Shown: positions 8,432-19,374 of the stretch, piece after piece
Numbering within the stretch: position 1 is the stretch's first letter
Layout: each line of letters opens with the position of its first letter
Source: an uncultured beta proteobacterium
Lineage (GTDB): Bacteria; Pseudomonadota; Gammaproteobacteria; Burkholderiales; Burkholderiaceae
Assembly: GCA_903935355.1 (NCBI GenBank)
Contig: CAIZRK010000020.1
Coordinates: 1 to 64,000 of the forward strand
Direction of reading: 5' to 3'
DNA: 64,000 nt
Notes under the pieces: generated by a model
Databases searched by the model: none
Told to the model about the DNA's origin: nothing
What the model saw: only the letters and a program-made list of their open reading frames with translations
Program-made: the position numbers and the translations under genes

Positions 8432-9555
8432 CATCTAAGATTGGCTTAAAACATATTCACGCGATAGCGCCTTATGTAGGCGGACGTCCTATCAGTGAGG
8501 TAGCGCGAGAATATGGCCTAGATGAAAGTAAGATTGTGAAATTGGCATCCAATGAAAATCCACTGGGAATGCCAAAGTCAGCTCAAGAAGCGATGCTCAA
8601 GGCCGTTAGCGATTTAGGTCGCTATCCAGACTCCAATGGTTTTGAATTAAAGAAGGTACTGTCTGCACGTTTGGGTGTACCTACCGATTGGATTACCTTG
8701 GGCAATGGCAGTAATGATATTTTGGAATTGGCTGCACGCGCTGTGGCACAAGCTGGCGATGACATTATTTTTTCACAGCATGCTTTTGCAGTCTATCCAT
8801 TGGCCTCCCAAGCGGTTGGTGCTAGGGCTGTAGAGGTAAAGCCTACTGATAGTTATGGCCATGACTTAGTTGCAATGCTCCAGGCTGTTAAAAATTCAGG
8901 AGATAAAGCCAAATTAGTCTTTGTGGCTAATCCCAATAATCCTACTGGTAGTTATTTAGAACCCCAAGAAATTGAAGATTTCTTAATCGCGGTACCATCC
9001 CATGTCGTAGTAGTGCTTGATGAAGCCTACAATGAATACCTTACTCCTGAGCAGCGCTATGACGCGATTGCTTGGGTCAAGCGTTTCCCCAATATGATTT
9101 TGTCACGTAGTTTTTCTAAGGCGTATGGCCTAGCAGGCTTGCGAATTGGTTATGGCGTTGCCCAGCCAGGCTTGACCGATTTACTCAATCGCATTCGTCA
9201 ACCATTTAATGTCAATAGCCTTGCGCAAGCAGCAGCGATTGCTGCATTTCAGGACTATGAGTTTTTGCAACAAGGTTACGAACTGAACCGCGCTGGTTTT
9301 ATGCAGCTCACAAATGCCTTTGATCAGCTTGGCTTAACATACTTGCCATCAGCAGGGAACTTTGTATTGGTCAAAGTGGGTGAGGATGATGATGCTGGCG
9401 CGCGTATGAATTTGGCCTTATTAAAGCGCGGCATTATTGTTCGGCCAGTAAGTAACTATGGTTTACCACAATGGCTGCGAATTTCTATTGGCCTGCCTCA
9501 AGAGAATGCTGCCTTCATTACTGCTCTACATGAAATTTTAACTCCCTTGAAATGA
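8428..9555 (+). CDS. hisC: Histidinol-phosphate / aromatic aminotransferase
   Basis: A 375-residue class I/II PLP aminotransferase. The PLP lysine is K231 in SRSFSKAYGLAGLRIGYG; other family motifs are LASNENPLG, NGSNDILEL and VANPNNPTGS. By sequence it is of the HisC type, which makes histidinol phosphate. Its place between pheA and tyrA suggests that it also, or mainly, transaminates prephenate or the aromatic keto acids. Whether another hisC exists in a his operon elsewhere cannot be seen. It overlaps pheA and tyrA by four bases each. Confidence 0.93.
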   Translation: MTSKIGLKHIHAIAPYVGGRPISEVAREYGLDESKIVKLASNENPLGMPKSAQEAMLKAVSDLGRYPDSNGFELKKVLSARLGVPTDWITLGNGSNDILELAARAVAQAGDDIIFSQHAFAVYPLASQAVGARAVEVKPTDSYGHDLVAMLQAVKNSGDKAKLVFVANPNNPTGSYLEPQEIEDFLIAVPSHVVVVLDEAYNEYLTPEQRYDAIAWVKRFPNMILSRSFSKAYGLAGLRIGYGVAQPGLTDLLNRIRQPFNVNSLAQAAAIAAFQDYEFLQQGYELNRAGFMQLTNAFDQLGLTYLPSAGNFVLVKVGEDDDAGARMNLALLKRGIIVRPVSNYGLPQWLRISIGLPQENAAFITALHEILTPLK

Positions 9556-10433
9556 CCATCATCAATCCAACAAGTAATTACGGTACCGTCACCATTGTTG
9601 GTGTTGGCTTAATTGGTGCCTCTTTAGGTTTGGCTCTTAAGCAAGCTGGTGTAGTAAATAAAGTATTCGGTATTGGTCGCAGTCAAGAAAATCTAGCTCA
9701 AGCACTGAAGATGGGTGCAATTGATGCGGTGGTGGATTTGGTCGAGGCGGCCAAACAGTCTGATGTGATTGTTTTGTGTGTGCCTGTGGCGCAGATGCGC
9801 GCTGCCTTTGAAATCCTTGAGCCTCACCTAGAGCCTCGGACCATGTTGACCGATGCTGGCAGTACTAAAGGCGATGTCATTTTGGCAGCCAAGGAAGTAT
9901 TAGGTAAGAAGGCCTGCCAATTTGTGCCGGCTCATCCTATTGCTGGTGGTGCACAACATGGCGCTAGCGCTGCTAAAGCAGACTTATTTCAGGGTAAGCA
10001 AACTATTATTTGCCCTCTACAAGAAAATTCTCCACAAGACACTGATTTGATTGAGGGCTTCTGGCAATCTGTTGGCTCGGTTGTGAAAAAGATTTCTTGT
10101 TTACAGCATGATGCTATTTATGCTGCCGTATCCCATTTGCCACACATTCTGTCTTATGCGCTGATGGTTAGTGTGATTAATTCAGAAGATGCTGATCAGA
10201 AGTTAGATCATATTGGCGCTGGTTTTAAAGATTTCACCCGGATTGCAGCCTCTAGTCCAGAGATGTGGCGTGACATTTGTTTGGGTAATCGCACTTCGAT
10301 TTTGAAAGAATTGGATCAGTATTTAGCTGTTGTTGGGCATATGCGTAAACTGATTGCAGAAGGCGATGGCGCTGGTATTGAAAAATTGTTTCAAAAGGCT
10401 AGTCAAGCACGTCAAGACCTGGATGTGCTTTGA
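9552..10433 (+). CDS. tyrA: Prephenate or arogenate dehydrogenase
   Basis: A 293-residue NAD(P)-dependent dehydrogenase of the tyrosine branch. The nucleotide site [17 protein letters not shown] begins at residue 17. The catalytic region has VPAHPIAGG and the substrate histidine in [14 protein letters not shown]. There is no fused chorismate mutase and no ACT domain, unlike enterobacterial TyrA. Whether it prefers prephenate or arogenate cannot be told from the sequence. It overlaps hisC by 4 bases and aroA by 1. Confidence 0.95.
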   Translation: MTIINPTSNYGTVTIVGVGLIGASLGLALKQAGVVNKVFGIGRSQENLAQALKMGAIDAVVDLVEAAKQSDVIVLCVPVAQMRAAFEILEPHLEPRTMLTDAGSTKGDVILAAKEVLGKKACQFVPAHPIAGGAQHGASAAKADLFQGKQTIICPLQENSPQDTDLIEGFWQSVGSVVKKISCLQHDAIYAAVSHLPHILSYALMVSVINSEDADQKLDHIGAGFKDFTRIAASSPEMWRDICLGNRTSILKELDQYLAVVGHMRKLIAEGDGAGIEKLFQKASQARQDLDVL

Positions 10434-11761
10434 TGAGTGGATTGCCAGACATTAAGATTGGCCCATTTAAGCGTGCACAAGGCTCGATTGTGTTGCCAGG
10501 ATCTAAGAGTATCTCTAATCGGGCTTTGCTTTTAGCAGCCCTTTCCTCTGGAACCACTACCCTCAAGAATTTATTGGATGCCGATGATACGCAAGTAATG
10601 CGAAATGCTTTGCGCAGCTTGGGTCTAACAGTTGAAGATCATGCTGATAATGTGTGCGTGGTGGAAGGTTGTGGCGGTCGATTCCCCGCTCGAGATGCTG
10701 ATCTTTATATGGGTAATGCCGGCACTGCCATTCGTCCCTTAACAGCTGCCCTAGCAATGCAAGGTGGTAGTTATCGCCTATCAGGTGTGCCTAGAATGCA
10801 TGAGCGACCAATTTGGGATCTTGTCGATGGTTTGCGTCAGGTGGGCGCCAATATTGCTTATGAGTTGCAAGAAGGTTATCCACCAATCCAAATCTTAGCC
10901 GCAGAAATTGAGATTAAGGATGTGGTCAAGGTGCGCGGTGATGTCTCTAGCCAATTTCTGACGGCCTTGCTAATGGCCCTGCCTTTAGTGGCGAAAGAGC
11001 CAGTGCGTATTGAAGTCATTGGTGAATTAATTTCTCGTCCATACATCGATATCACCTTGAAATTAATGGCGCGTTTTGGAGTGGTGGTAAGTTGTCCTGA
11101 TACACATTCTTTTGTAATCCCCGCCCAAATATCTGATGCTGTCTATCAAAGCCCTAGTAGCTTATCCGTAGAAGGCGATGCTTCTTCTGCATCCTACTTT
11201 TTAGCTTTAGGTGCAGTAGGTGGTGGGCCAGTTCGGGTGCTGGGGGTCGGTAGCAATAGTATTCAAGGCGATGTTGCTTTTGCTGATGCCTTAGCCTTGA
11301 TGGGCGCTAATATTTCCGCGGGGGAGGATTGGATTGAGGTAGCTGGCGTTAAAAATACCAGCGGCAAACTTAACGGCATCACGATTGATTGCACGGAAAT
11401 TCCGGATGCAGCAATGACATTAGCGGTTGCTGCTCTATTTGCAGAAGGTCCAACGCGTTTAAATAATATTGCCAGCTGGCGCGTCAAAGAGACTGATCGA
11501 ATTGCAGCAATGGCGAAAGAGCTTAAAAAAATAGGTGCAATAGTGCAAGAGGGCTCTGATTACATCGTAGTGCAAGCTCCTCAATCCCTTTCTGATTGGA
11601 AATCACCAAATGAAGGCATCGATACTTATGATGACCATCGCATGGCAATGTGCTTCTCTTTAGCTGCATTTGGGCCACATTCGCTTAAGATCAATGATCC
11701 CAATTGCGTGGCAAAAACATTTCCGACTTATTTCACTGAATTTGCCAAAATTGTTGCCTAG
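10433..11761 (+). CDS. aroA: 3-phosphoshikimate 1-carboxyvinyltransferase (EPSP synthase)
   Basis: A 442-residue enzyme joining shikimate-3-phosphate and phosphoenolpyruvate on the way to chorismate. Motifs include [15 protein letters not shown], the PEP-binding [27 protein letters not shown] and the C-terminal [15 protein letters not shown]. The glyphosate region carries GNAGTAIRP, the class I (sensitive) form. I place the start at the ATG of 10433, which overlaps the tyrA stop as TGATG; a TTG one codon earlier is less likely. The operon thus contains both the last shared step and both branches. Confidence 0.97.
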   Translation: MSGLPDIKIGPFKRAQGSIVLPGSKSISNRALLLAALSSGTTTLKNLLDADDTQVMRNALRSLGLTVEDHADNVCVVEGCGGRFPARDADLYMGNAGTAIRPLTAALAMQGGSYRLSGVPRMHERPIWDLVDGLRQVGANIAYELQEGYPPIQILAAEIEIKDVVKVRGDVSSQFLTALLMALPLVAKEPVRIEVIGELISRPYIDITLKLMARFGVVVSCPDTHSFVIPAQISDAVYQSPSSLSVEGDASSASYFLALGAVGGGPVRVLGVGSNSIQGDVAFADALALMGANISAGEDWIEVAGVKNTSGKLNGITIDCTEIPDAAMTLAVAALFAEGPTRLNNIASWRVKETDRIAAMAKELKKIGAIVQEGSDYIVVQAPQSLSDWKSPNEGIDTYDDHRMAMCFSLAAFGPHSLKINDPNCVAKTFPTYFTEFAKIVA

Positions 11762-11775
11762 ACTGCATTAATTTC

Positions 11776-12438
11776 ATGAAGCTACCTCCAGTTATCGCCA
11801 TAGACGGGCCAACTGCCTCTGGTAAGGGAACCGTTGCCTCCTTAGTAGCGGAAAAGTTGGGCTTTCATTATTTAGACAGCGGGGCACTTTATCGTCTGGT
11901 AGCTCTTGCTAGTGAGAAACAAGGGACTGACCTCCAAAATGCCTCGGAATTAGGTATTTTGGCTAAAAGATTGGTCATTTCCTTTAAAAATGGGCAAATT
12001 CTGCTCAATTCTGAAAATGTCACTCAAGCCATTCGAGATGAAAATATTGGTTTACGTGCCTCTGTAATTGCGGTTCATCCGGAGGTTAGGCAGGCTTTAG
12101 TTGGTGTTCAGCATGGTTTTAGGCTTGTTCCAGGCTTAGTTGCTGATGGCCGGGACATGGCTAGTGTGATATTTCCAGATGCCGTTCTGAAGATTTTCTT
12201 GACTGCAACAGCGCAGGCCAGGGCAGAACGTCGATATAAGCAATTGATAGCTAAGGGAATTCCTGCTAAACTAGATGACTTGTTGCATGATTTGCAGGAG
12301 CGCGATGCCAGAGACAGCAGTCGAGGTACAGCACCCTTGCTAGTTGCAGATGGCGCCAAAGTGCTAGAAACATCGGAATTATCGATAGATCAAGCAGTTA
12401 AGACGGTTTTAGATTGGTATCAATCAAAAACAGCTTAA
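11776..12438 (+). CDS. cmk: Cytidylate kinase
   Basis: A 220-residue kinase that phosphorylates CMP and dCMP with ATP, supplying DNA and RNA precursors. The P-loop is [14 protein letters not shown] (residues 9-22). The CMP-binding region [11 protein letters not shown], the motif [15 protein letters not shown] and the lid ERRYKQL are present. It follows aroA after 14 bases and precedes rpsA; cmk-rpsA pairing is widely conserved in proteobacteria. Confidence 0.96.
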   Translation: MKLPPVIAIDGPTASGKGTVASLVAEKLGFHYLDSGALYRLVALASEKQGTDLQNASELGILAKRLVISFKNGQILLNSENVTQAIRDENIGLRASVIAVHPEVRQALVGVQHGFRLVPGLVADGRDMASVIFPDAVLKIFLTATAQARAERRYKQLIAKGIPAKLDDLLHDLQERDARDSSRGTAPLLVADGAKVLETSELSIDQAVKTVLDWYQSKTA

Positions 12439-12582
12439 TTTGTTGGTGAGTTGTAAATAGCAGTAGCAGTAGTTTTGGTGTCTTAAGGAACTCTACAACG
12501 CGATTATCTAATTTAGCGTGTTTCTTGGGGCTTTTTTAACCTAACCCGTCGGGCCTTCTGACGGCACAAAGTGAATATATAA
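12439..12582 (+). promoter_or_regulatory. Leader region of rpsA with a small hairpin
   Basis: The 144 bases between cmk and rpsA contain no gene. A 5-bp inverted repeat, CCGTC (12546-12550) and GACGG (12560-12564), ends 18 bases before the ATG. No good Shine-Dalgarno sequence is seen, as is usual for rpsA, whose mRNA is often recognised through leader structure and repressed by S1 itself. That regulation is family knowledge; I see only the gap and the hairpin. Confidence 0.4.
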
Positions 12583-14256
12583 ATGTCTGAATCATTTGCA
12601 GAATTATTTGAAGAATCATTAACCCGATCGAATATGAAGACCGGCCAAGTTATTTCGGCTGAAGTCCTTCGCATCGACCATAACTTCGTCGTTGTTAACG
12701 CTGGCTTGAAGTCTGAAGCGTTTATTCCTGTTGAAGAATTCCATAACGACGCTGGCGAAATCGAAGTAGCGCCTGGTGATTTCGTTTCTGTTGCGATTGA
12801 CGCTCTTGAAAACGGCTATGGCGACACGATCCTCTCCCGTGACAAAGCCAAGCGCTTGGCATCATGGATGAACTTAGAAAAAGCACTCGAGCAAGCTGAG
12901 ATCGTTACTGGTACTGTTACCGGTAAGGTTAAAGGTGGCTTGACAGTGATGGTTAACGGTATCCGTGCATTCTTGCCTGGATCACTTGTTGATACACGCC
13001 CAATTAAAGACACTAGCCCTTACGAGGGCAAGACCATGGAATTCAAGGTTATCAAACTTGACCGTAAACGTAATAACGTCGTGTTATCACGTCGTGCGGT
13101 TGTTGAAGCTAGCCAAGGTGAAGAGCGCGCTAAGTTGATGTCTAACCTCAAAGAAGGTACTGTTGTACAAGGCATCGTGAAGAACATTACTGATTACGGC
13201 GCATTCGTAGACCTCGGTGGTATTGATGGCCTTTTACACATTACCGATTTAGCATGGCGTCGTGTGCGTCACCCAAGCGAGATGTTGACTGTTGGCCAAG
13301 AAGTGACCGCGAAGATTTTGAAGTTCGACCAAGAAAAGAACCGCGTCTCACTCGGTGTGAAACAGCTTGGAGATGATCCATGGGTTGGTATCGCTCGTCG
13401 TTACCCACCAAATACCCGTTTATTTGGAAAAGTAACCAACTTAACTGATTACGGTGCGTTCGTTGAAATCGAGAGCGGCATTGAAGGTTTGGTACACGTT
13501 TCAGAAATGGACTGGACTAACAAGAACGTTGCTCCAAGCAAGGCTACTGCATTAGGAACCGAGGTTGAAGTCATGGTTCTTGATATTGATGAAGACAAGC
13601 GTCGTATCAGCTTGGGTATCAAGCAGTGCAAAGCAAATCCATGGGAAGAGTTCTCACGTGCGCAGCAAAAAGGCGACAAACTTACTGGCTCCATTAAGTC
13701 GATTACCGACTTTGGTGTGTTTATTGGCTTGCCTGGCGGTATCGATGGTTTAGTTCATCTTTCCGATATTTCATGGAATGAACCTGGCGAAGAGGCTGTG
13801 AAGAAATACAAAAAAGGTGATGAAGTTGAAGCCACTGTTTTAGCAATTGATGTTGAGAAAGAGCGTATCTCTCTCGGTATTAAGCAATTGTCTGGCGACC
13901 CATTTAACAACTACACATCCGTTAGCGACAAGGGTAGCCTTGTCACCGGTACTGTGAAAGCGGTTGATGCTAAGGGTGCAACTATTCATTTGGCTGATGA
14001 AGTTGAAGCTTACTTGCGCGCTTCTGAGATCTCAACGGATCGCGTTGAAGATGCACGCAATGTATTGAAAGAAGGTGATAGCGTTACTGCCATGATCATT
14101 AATATTGATCGTAAGTCACGCGTTATTAATCTTTCAATCAAAGCTAAAGACAGCTCTGACCAACAAGATGCTATTAGCAAGCTCCAAGGTGATGCGCAAT
14201 CTGGCACTACCAACTTAGGTGCTTTGTTAAAAGCTAAGCTGGATAATCAAGGCTAA
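12583..14256 (+). CDS. rpsA: 30S ribosomal protein S1
   Basis: A 557-residue RNA-binding ribosomal protein needed to start translation on most mRNAs. It holds six S1 domains in a row. Domains 3-5 show the repeated pattern YGAFV followed by [10 protein letters not shown] or a similar string ([39 protein letters not shown]). The start [13 protein letters not shown] is the usual beta/gamma form. Length equals the six-domain proteobacterial protein. Codon choice is consistent with high expression. A strong hairpin follows the stop and ihfB comes next. Confidence 0.98.
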   Translation: MSESFAELFEESLTRSNMKTGQVISAEVLRIDHNFVVVNAGLKSEAFIPVEEFHNDAGEIEVAPGDFVSVAIDALENGYGDTILSRDKAKRLASWMNLEKALEQAEIVTGTVTGKVKGGLTVMVNGIRAFLPGSLVDTRPIKDTSPYEGKTMEFKVIKLDRKRNNVVLSRRAVVEASQGEERAKLMSNLKEGTVVQGIVKNITDYGAFVDLGGIDGLLHITDLAWRRVRHPSEMLTVGQEVTAKILKFDQEKNRVSLGVKQLGDDPWVGIARRYPPNTRLFGKVTNLTDYGAFVEIESGIEGLVHVSEMDWTNKNVAPSKATALGTEVEVMVLDIDEDKRRISLGIKQCKANPWEEFSRAQQKGDKLTGSIKSITDFGVFIGLPGGIDGLVHLSDISWNEPGEEAVKKYKKGDEVEATVLAIDVEKERISLGIKQLSGDPFNNYTSVSDKGSLVTGTVKAVDAKGATIHLADEVEAYLRASEISTDRVEDARNVLKEGDSVTAMIINIDRKSRVINLSIKAKDSSDQQDAISKLQGDAQSGTTNLGALLKAKLDNQG

Positions 14257-14264
14257 ACCAATAT

Positions 14265-14290
14265 CGCCGCTTTCCATATGGAGAGCGGCG
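14265..14290 (+). terminator. Hairpin after rpsA, likely terminator or mRNA stabiliser
   Basis: CGCCGCTTTCC and GGAGAGCGGCG form an 11-bp stem (one T-G pair) with an ATAT loop. The tail GTTATTTATTG is only partly T-rich, so termination may be incomplete and some transcripts may continue into ihfB, which starts 18 bases later. Confidence 0.6.
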
Positions 14291-14308
14291 GTTATTTATT
14301 GATAGATC

Positions 14309-14653
14309 ATGTCAGATCAAGATCAACAAGCAATCACCCGCTCCGAGCTAGTAGAGAGTTTGGCGGAGCAATTTCCACAACTGCTACCTAGAGATCTAGA
14401 GTTGGCCGTAAAGACATTGTTAGATACGATGACTCATGCTTTAGCCGAAGGTAAGCGTATTGAATTACGTGGTGTGGGTAGTTTTGTATTGCATCATCGT
14501 CCTGCGCGTACTGGCCGCAATCCAAAGTCTGGTGAAAAAGTATTGATCCCAGAAAAAAGAGTGCCCCATTTCAAGCCTGGTAAAGAATTACGTGAACGTG
14601 TTGATTACAAGCCACTAAAGCAAGCGGGCCCTAATGAGGGTTCTGGTGCCTAG
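14309..14653 (+). CDS. ihfB: Integration host factor subunit beta
   Basis: A 114-residue HU/IHF-fold DNA-bending protein that pairs with IhfA to act in replication, recombination and transcription. The core from [15 protein letters not shown] to [15 protein letters not shown] matches IhfB. The DNA-intercalating arm contains the sequence [15 protein letters not shown]. The last 20 or so residues ([13 protein letters not shown]) form a flexible tail. rpsA-ihfB order is conserved in proteobacteria. A terminator follows at once. Confidence 0.95.
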   Translation: MSDQDQQAITRSELVESLAEQFPQLLPRDLELAVKTLLDTMTHALAEGKRIELRGVGSFVLHHRPARTGRNPKSGEKVLIPEKRVPHFKPGKELRERVDYKPLKQAGPNEGSGA

Positions 14654-14672
14654 TCATATAGCACATCAGCAG

Positions 14673-14697
14673 TGGTCCATTCGGGCCATTTTTTTAT
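14673..14697 (+). terminator. Rho-independent terminator after ihfB
   Basis: TGGTCC and GGGCCA form a 6-bp stem (one T-G pair) with a 4-base loop, followed by a run of eight Ts and TATTTA. It ends the gyrA-to-ihfB unit just before lapB. Confidence 0.75.
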
Positions 14698-14713
14698 TTA
14701 AGCTCTGTCCATC

Positions 14714-15925
14714 ATGATTCAGATTGCAACTGCTTGGCTATTATTGTTGCCCGTCATGTTTGGTATTGGCTGGTTAGCCTCTCGTTGGGACTTGCGTCTT
14801 GAAAATCGCATGGATGAACGCGAGCGCATGCGTCAGCAACGCTCAACCTTTAAAGGTCTAAGTCTTTTATTAAATGAGCAGCCTGATCAAGCTATTGAGA
14901 CCTTGGTCAAGATTGCCCAGTTAGATCCAGAAACTATCGAATTACATTTTGCTTTGGGTAATTTATTTCGCCGTCGCGGTGAGACCGAGCGTGCAATACG
15001 GGTGCATCAGCATTTAGCCAATCGTGATGACCTAAAGCCTCGTGATCGCGATCATGCTGCCTATGAATTAGGTCGAGATTTTCTGCGGGCAGGTTTATTA
15101 GATCGTGCAGAAGCTTCTTTGAATCGAGTGGGTGAGGGTCAATTTGCCGCCCCCGCCAAAGAAAGTTTGCTAGAGATGTATCAGGTTGAACGCGATTGGA
15201 AAAAAGCCATTATTGCCGCAAGTGAGCTTGAAGGTTTACAAGGCAAATCACATCATACTGAGATCGCTCAGTTTCATTGTGAGTTAGGGCAAGAAGCCTT
15301 GTTACGTAAAGACTTAATTGAAGTTAAATCATCAATACAGCAAGCATTATTGGCTATCCCAAATCATGCGCGCGCTTTAATTTTGCAAGGCGACTACTTA
15401 GTGGCTATGGATAGCCCAGCGCAAGCCATTGAGGCATGGGACATCATTGCGCAAACTCATCCTGCTTATATGCATTTACTGGCAGATCGCTGGATGGCAG
15501 CCCACACTGCCTTAGATAAGGCTGAGGCCGGTTTAACAAGGCTTTCTGAGTTATTAACTACCCAAGCTTCAGGTGAATTGCTCGATATTGTTCAAAAGCA
15601 TATGACTAAAATTCGGGGTCCAAAAGCTACCGAAGTCATGTTAGTAGACGTGATGCAGCATTCACCTAGCCTAAGCGCTTTATCAAAGTTAGCTGAGACG
15701 CGTTTGGTTTTAGCTCAGAGCAATGGAACAGCAGAGAGAGTTGCAGATTTACAGGCAACCTTAAAACTCTTAAAGCAACGTACTACTAGCTTGGCACGTT
15801 ATACCTGTGGAAATTGTGGTTTTCGTGCAAGGCGTTTCTATTGGCAGTGTCCAGGATGCAATCATTGGGAGGCGTACTCTCCAAGGCGTAGTGAGGGTGC
15901 CGTTCCTAGCGGACCATCGATGTAA
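14714..15925 (+). CDS. lapB: Lipopolysaccharide assembly protein B (YciM)
   Basis: A 403-residue inner-membrane protein that, in E. coli, controls LPS amount by promoting FtsH degradation of LpxC. An N-terminal membrane helix (TAWLLLLPVMFGIGWLAS) is followed by tetratricopeptide repeats over roughly residues 40-340. A rubredoxin-like metal site at the C-terminus has C365, C368, C379 and C382 (CGNCG...CPGC). In many relatives lapA lies directly upstream; here only 60 bases separate ihfB and lapB, so lapA is absent from this locus. The next genes make LPS sugars. Confidence 0.92.
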   Translation: MIQIATAWLLLLPVMFGIGWLASRWDLRLENRMDERERMRQQRSTFKGLSLLLNEQPDQAIETLVKIAQLDPETIELHFALGNLFRRRGETERAIRVHQHLANRDDLKPRDRDHAAYELGRDFLRAGLLDRAEASLNRVGEGQFAAPAKESLLEMYQVERDWKKAIIAASELEGLQGKSHHTEIAQFHCELGQEALLRKDLIEVKSSIQQALLAIPNHARALILQGDYLVAMDSPAQAIEAWDIIAQTHPAYMHLLADRWMAAHTALDKAEAGLTRLSELLTTQASGELLDIVQKHMTKIRGPKATEVMLVDVMQHSPSLSALSKLAETRLVLAQSNGTAERVADLQATLKLLKQRTTSLARYTCGNCGFRARRFYWQCPGCNHWEAYSPRRSEGAVPSGPSM

Positions 15926-15996
15926 TCATTTAATCTATACGTCATTCAATGTGTGTGTAATGATGATGTTTTAGTAAATATAAATTTGGAGGCAAT

Positions 15997-17361
15997 TTGA
16001 AGGTCACCATCATTGGTAGCGGTTACGTTGGTTTAGTGACAGGTGCTTGCCTAGCAGAGCAGGGTAATAACGTTTTTTGCGTTGACGTAGATCCTAAAAA
16101 GATCGAGATTCTTAATTCTGGTGGCGTACCTATTTATGAGCCCGGTCTTAAAGAGATGATTGAGCGTAATCGTGCTGCTGGACGCCTGCAGTTTTCTACT
16201 GATATTGCGGCTTCTGTTGCTCATGGTGAGATTCAGTTCATCGCAGTTGGAACCCCTCCAGATGAAGATGGTTCAGCTGATTTGCAGTATGTGGTGGCAG
16301 CCGCCCGTAATATTGGCTTGCATATGTCTAGTCCTAAGGTAATTGTTGATAAATCAACGGTGCCAGTAGGGACCGCTGATAAGGTGCAAGCTGCGATTAC
16401 TGAAGAATTAGAAAAAAGAGGGCTTTCTCCAGATTTATGTGCAGTTGTCTCTAATCCTGAATTTCTTAAAGAGGGTGCTGCGGTAGAAGATTTTATGCGT
16501 CCTGACCGTATTGTTATTGGTACAGAAAGTACGCCAGCAGGTTTACATGCCAAAGAGCAAATGCGTAAACTTTATGCGCCATTCAATCGTCACCATGAGC
16601 GAACCTACTACATGGACGTGAAAAGTGCAGAATTAACCAAATATGCAGCTAATGCGATGCTAGCAACTCGGATCTCTTTTATGAATGAGCTTGCAAACTT
16701 GGCTGATTTGGTTGGCGCAGACATTGAAGCAGTGCGTCAAGGAATTGGATCGGACTCACGCATTGGTTATGGGTTCTTGTACTCTGGAACAGGTTATGGG
16801 GGATCTTGTTTTCCCAAGGATGTCTCAGCTCTGTCCAAGACAGCTATTGAACACGGGCGTGATCTCAAAATTTTGGATGCTGTCGAGTCGGTCAATGAAG
16901 CGCAAAAATACATCTTGGTTGAAAAGATTGAAAAGCGCTTTGGCAAAGATCTTGCTGGTAAAAAGTTCGCATTGTGGGGCTTGGCCTTTAAACCCAATAC
17001 TGACGATATGCGTGAGGCTCCTAGTAGGGTGATTATTCAAGAGCTGGTTAAGCGGGGCGCACGAGTAGTAGCTTATGACCCCGTCGCTATGCGTGAGGCA
17101 AAGCACTGCTTAGACTTGGACTTTGAAGGCGATCCTGAGGGTCTAAAGCAGGTTTCTTTGGCTGATAGCCCTATGGGTGCTCTGGAGGGTTGTGATGCTT
17201 TGGTTATAGTGACTGAGTGGAAGGTCTTTCGCAGCCCCGATTTTGATCTGCTCAAAGAAAAACTCAAACTCCCCATCATTTTTGATGGCCGTAATTTGTA
17301 TGAACCACAAGCTATGCAAGAATTAGGTATTGAATACCAAGGTATTGGTCGTCATAATTAA
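15997..17361 (+). CDS. ugd: UDP-glucose 6-dehydrogenase
   Basis: A 454-residue enzyme oxidising UDP-glucose to UDP-glucuronate with NAD, for exopolysaccharide or LPS sugars. The NAD site is [18 protein letters not shown] (residues 7-24). The catalytic cysteine is C271 in [16 protein letters not shown]. The start is a TTG at 15997, supported by a GGAGG ribosome site 7 bases upstream and by the family N-terminus [12 protein letters not shown]. hldA starts two bases after the stop, so ugd, hldA and hldD form one unit. Confidence 0.95.
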   Translation: MKVTIIGSGYVGLVTGACLAEQGNNVFCVDVDPKKIEILNSGGVPIYEPGLKEMIERNRAAGRLQFSTDIAASVAHGEIQFIAVGTPPDEDGSADLQYVVAAARNIGLHMSSPKVIVDKSTVPVGTADKVQAAITEELEKRGLSPDLCAVVSNPEFLKEGAAVEDFMRPDRIVIGTESTPAGLHAKEQMRKLYAPFNRHHERTYYMDVKSAELTKYAANAMLATRISFMNELANLADLVGADIEAVRQGIGSDSRIGYGFLYSGTGYGGSCFPKDVSALSKTAIEHGRDLKILDAVESVNEAQKYILVEKIEKRFGKDLAGKKFALWGLAFKPNTDDMREAPSRVIIQELVKRGARVVAYDPVAMREAKHCLDLDFEGDPEGLKQVSLADSPMGALEGCDALVIVTEWKVFRSPDFDLLKEKLKLPIIFDGRNLYEPQAMQELGIEYQGIGRHN

Positions 17362-17363
17362 TA

Positions 17364-18350
17364 GTGCTAGCTGGTACCTTTGAACAAATAGATTTATTAA
17401 TTAAAGAAATTCGTCTTCCCGTGGAAAAAGCAAACAGAGAACAATTTTCTAAAACCCGCTTATTAATAGTGGGTGATGTCATGCTTGATCGCTATTGGTT
17501 TGGCGATACCAATCGCATTTCGCCAGAAGCACCAGTACCGATCGTGCAAGTGGGCAAGATTGATGAGCGTTTAGGTGGCGCTGCTAACGTGGCGCGCAAC
17601 GTAGCTGCTCTTGGTGCAAAAACCACTCTTTTGGGTGTGGTGGGCGATGATGAGTCTGGGAAGCGGGTTGCTCAGTTGCTACAGTCTAGCGGTGTTGATA
17701 GTCAATTAGAAATTGACTCAAAAGTCCCCACCATAGTTAAACTACGAGTTATTGCTCGGCAACAACAATTAATTCGTTTGGATTTTGAAGAGCCGCCTAG
17801 TGAGGCTGCCTTGGCGCATAAATTAGAGCGCTATGAAAAATTAGTAGGTGATGCTGACGTAGTTATTTTGTCAGATTACGGTAAAGGCGCATTGGGAGAG
17901 GTAGCTTTGATGATTACGCAAGCGAGCTCTCAGAATAAGATGATTCTAGTTGATCCTAAAGGTGATGATTATGCTAAATATCGTGGTGCTACCGTCTTAA
18001 CGCCCAACCGTAGCGAATTACGTCAGGTGGTAGGTCGGTGGGCTAACGAGGAAGATCTCACCCGTAGAGCGCAAGAACTACGCCACTCTCTTGATATCAA
18101 GGCTTTACTCTTAACTCGATCTGAAGAAGGGATGAGTTTGTACACCGAAGCGGGTGTTAGTCATGTGAAGGCCTTGGCACGTGAAGTGTTTGATGTTTCG
18201 GGCGCTGGTGATACCGTGATTGCTACCTTGGCCGTAGCAATGGCTGCAGGATGGCCTCTAGATAAGGCAATGGCTTTAGCTAATCGTGCCGGCGGTATTG
18301 TGGTAGGTAAGTTGGGTACAGCAACGGTTACTTCTGAGGAATTGCAATGA
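17364..18350 (+). CDS. hldA: D-glycero-beta-D-manno-heptose-7-phosphate kinase (kinase domain only)
   Basis: A 328-residue PfkB-family sugar kinase that phosphorylates heptose-7-phosphate in LPS inner-core synthesis. Motifs are [33 protein letters not shown] and the catalytic [13 protein letters not shown]. The adenylyltransferase domain fused to it in E. coli HldE is missing, so a separate hldC (rfaE2) must be elsewhere. The start is a GTG; the first 30 or so residues ([18 protein letters not shown]) are variable. It overlaps hldD by 4 bases. Confidence 0.93.
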   Translation: MLAGTFEQIDLLIKEIRLPVEKANREQFSKTRLLIVGDVMLDRYWFGDTNRISPEAPVPIVQVGKIDERLGGAANVARNVAALGAKTTLLGVVGDDESGKRVAQLLQSSGVDSQLEIDSKVPTIVKLRVIARQQQLIRLDFEEPPSEAALAHKLERYEKLVGDADVVILSDYGKGALGEVALMITQASSQNKMILVDPKGDDYAKYRGATVLTPNRSELRQVVGRWANEEDLTRRAQELRHSLDIKALLLTRSEEGMSLYTEAGVSHVKALAREVFDVSGAGDTVIATLAVAMAAGWPLDKAMALANRAGGIVVGKLGTATVTSEELQ

Positions 18351-19366
18351 CGATTATCGTAACGGGTGCCGCTGGATTTATTGGCTCCAATATTGTTCAG
18401 GCGTTAAATGCTCGTGGGGAGAAAAATATCATCGCAGTCGATGATTTACGCCCAGCCGATAAATATCGTAATCTAGCAGATCTGGACATCATTGATTACT
18501 TAGATAAGGGTGAGTTTTTAGAAGCTTTTAGAAGTGGTCGCCTTGGTAAGGTTGCGGCAGTGCTTCATGAGGGGGCTTGCTCCGATACCATGGAAACAGA
18601 TGGCATCTTTATGATGGCCAATAATTACCGTTACACCATGAATTTACTCGATATCTGCACTGCGCAAAAAGTGCAATTGCTCTATGCATCTTCTGCAGCA
18701 ACGTATGGCGGATCTACTGTTTTCGTGGAGAGTCGTGAACATGAGAAGCCGCTCAATATTTATGGCTACTCCAAATTTCTATTTGACCAAGTGATGCGTA
18801 AGCGCTTTGCTGAAAAAGCCAATACTGCTCAGGTAGTTGGTTTCCGTTATTTCAATGTATATGGTCCTCGTGAATCGCACAAAGGTCGCATGGCTTCAGT
18901 TGCTTTTCATCAATACCACCAGTACAAAAAAGATGGCCATGTCAAACTCTTTGGTGAGTATGGTGGCTATGAAGCAGGGCAGCAAAGTCGTGATTTTGTG
19001 TCTATAGAGGACGTAGTCAAAGTCAATTTATTCTTCTTAGATCATCCAGAAATCAGCGGTATTTTTAATTTGGGTACCGGTCTGGCGCAACCTTTTAATG
19101 ATGTAGCCTATGCAGTTGCTAATGCCATGCGCAAACTCGACGGTGCAAGTCCTACTAGCTTAGATGAGTTGGTAAAAGAAAAAGCAATTGAGTACATCCC
19201 ATTTCCAGATGCACTCAAAGGCAAGTATCAGTGCTTTACTCAAGCTGACTTAACTCAGCTACGTCAAGTTGGATATACAGCGCCTTTCCTCAATGTTGAG
19301 CAAGGTGTCAGTAGATATATTGAGTGGTTAGAGGCTAATTCAGGGTTTTTGGCTTTGCCTTTATAA
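18347..19366 (+). CDS. hldD: ADP-L-glycero-D-manno-heptose 6-epimerase
   Basis: A 339-residue extended short-chain dehydrogenase that converts ADP-D-glycero-D-manno-heptose to the L-glycero form used in LPS core. The cofactor site is [17 protein letters not shown] (residues 5-21). Catalytic residues lie in the [10 protein letters not shown] motif (YxxxK). The substrate region [19 protein letters not shown] is diagnostic for HldD. It ends the sugar unit and converges with the monooxygenase gene, with only 8 bases between the stops. Confidence 0.96.
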   Translation: MTIIVTGAAGFIGSNIVQALNARGEKNIIAVDDLRPADKYRNLADLDIIDYLDKGEFLEAFRSGRLGKVAAVLHEGACSDTMETDGIFMMANNYRYTMNLLDICTAQKVQLLYASSAATYGGSTVFVESREHEKPLNIYGYSKFLFDQVMRKRFAEKANTAQVVGFRYFNVYGPRESHKGRMASVAFHQYHQYKKDGHVKLFGEYGGYEAGQQSRDFVSIEDVVKVNLFFLDHPEISGIFNLGTGLAQPFNDVAYAVANAMRKLDGASPTSLDELVKEKAIEYIPFPDALKGKYQCFTQADLTQLRQVGYTAPFLNVEQGVSRYIEWLEANSGFLALPL

Positions 19367-19374
19367 AAAATATT

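Noticed and set aside
12816..13694. Minus-strand frames within rpsA
   Set aside because: They are shadows of a highly conserved, codon-biased gene and carry no motif.
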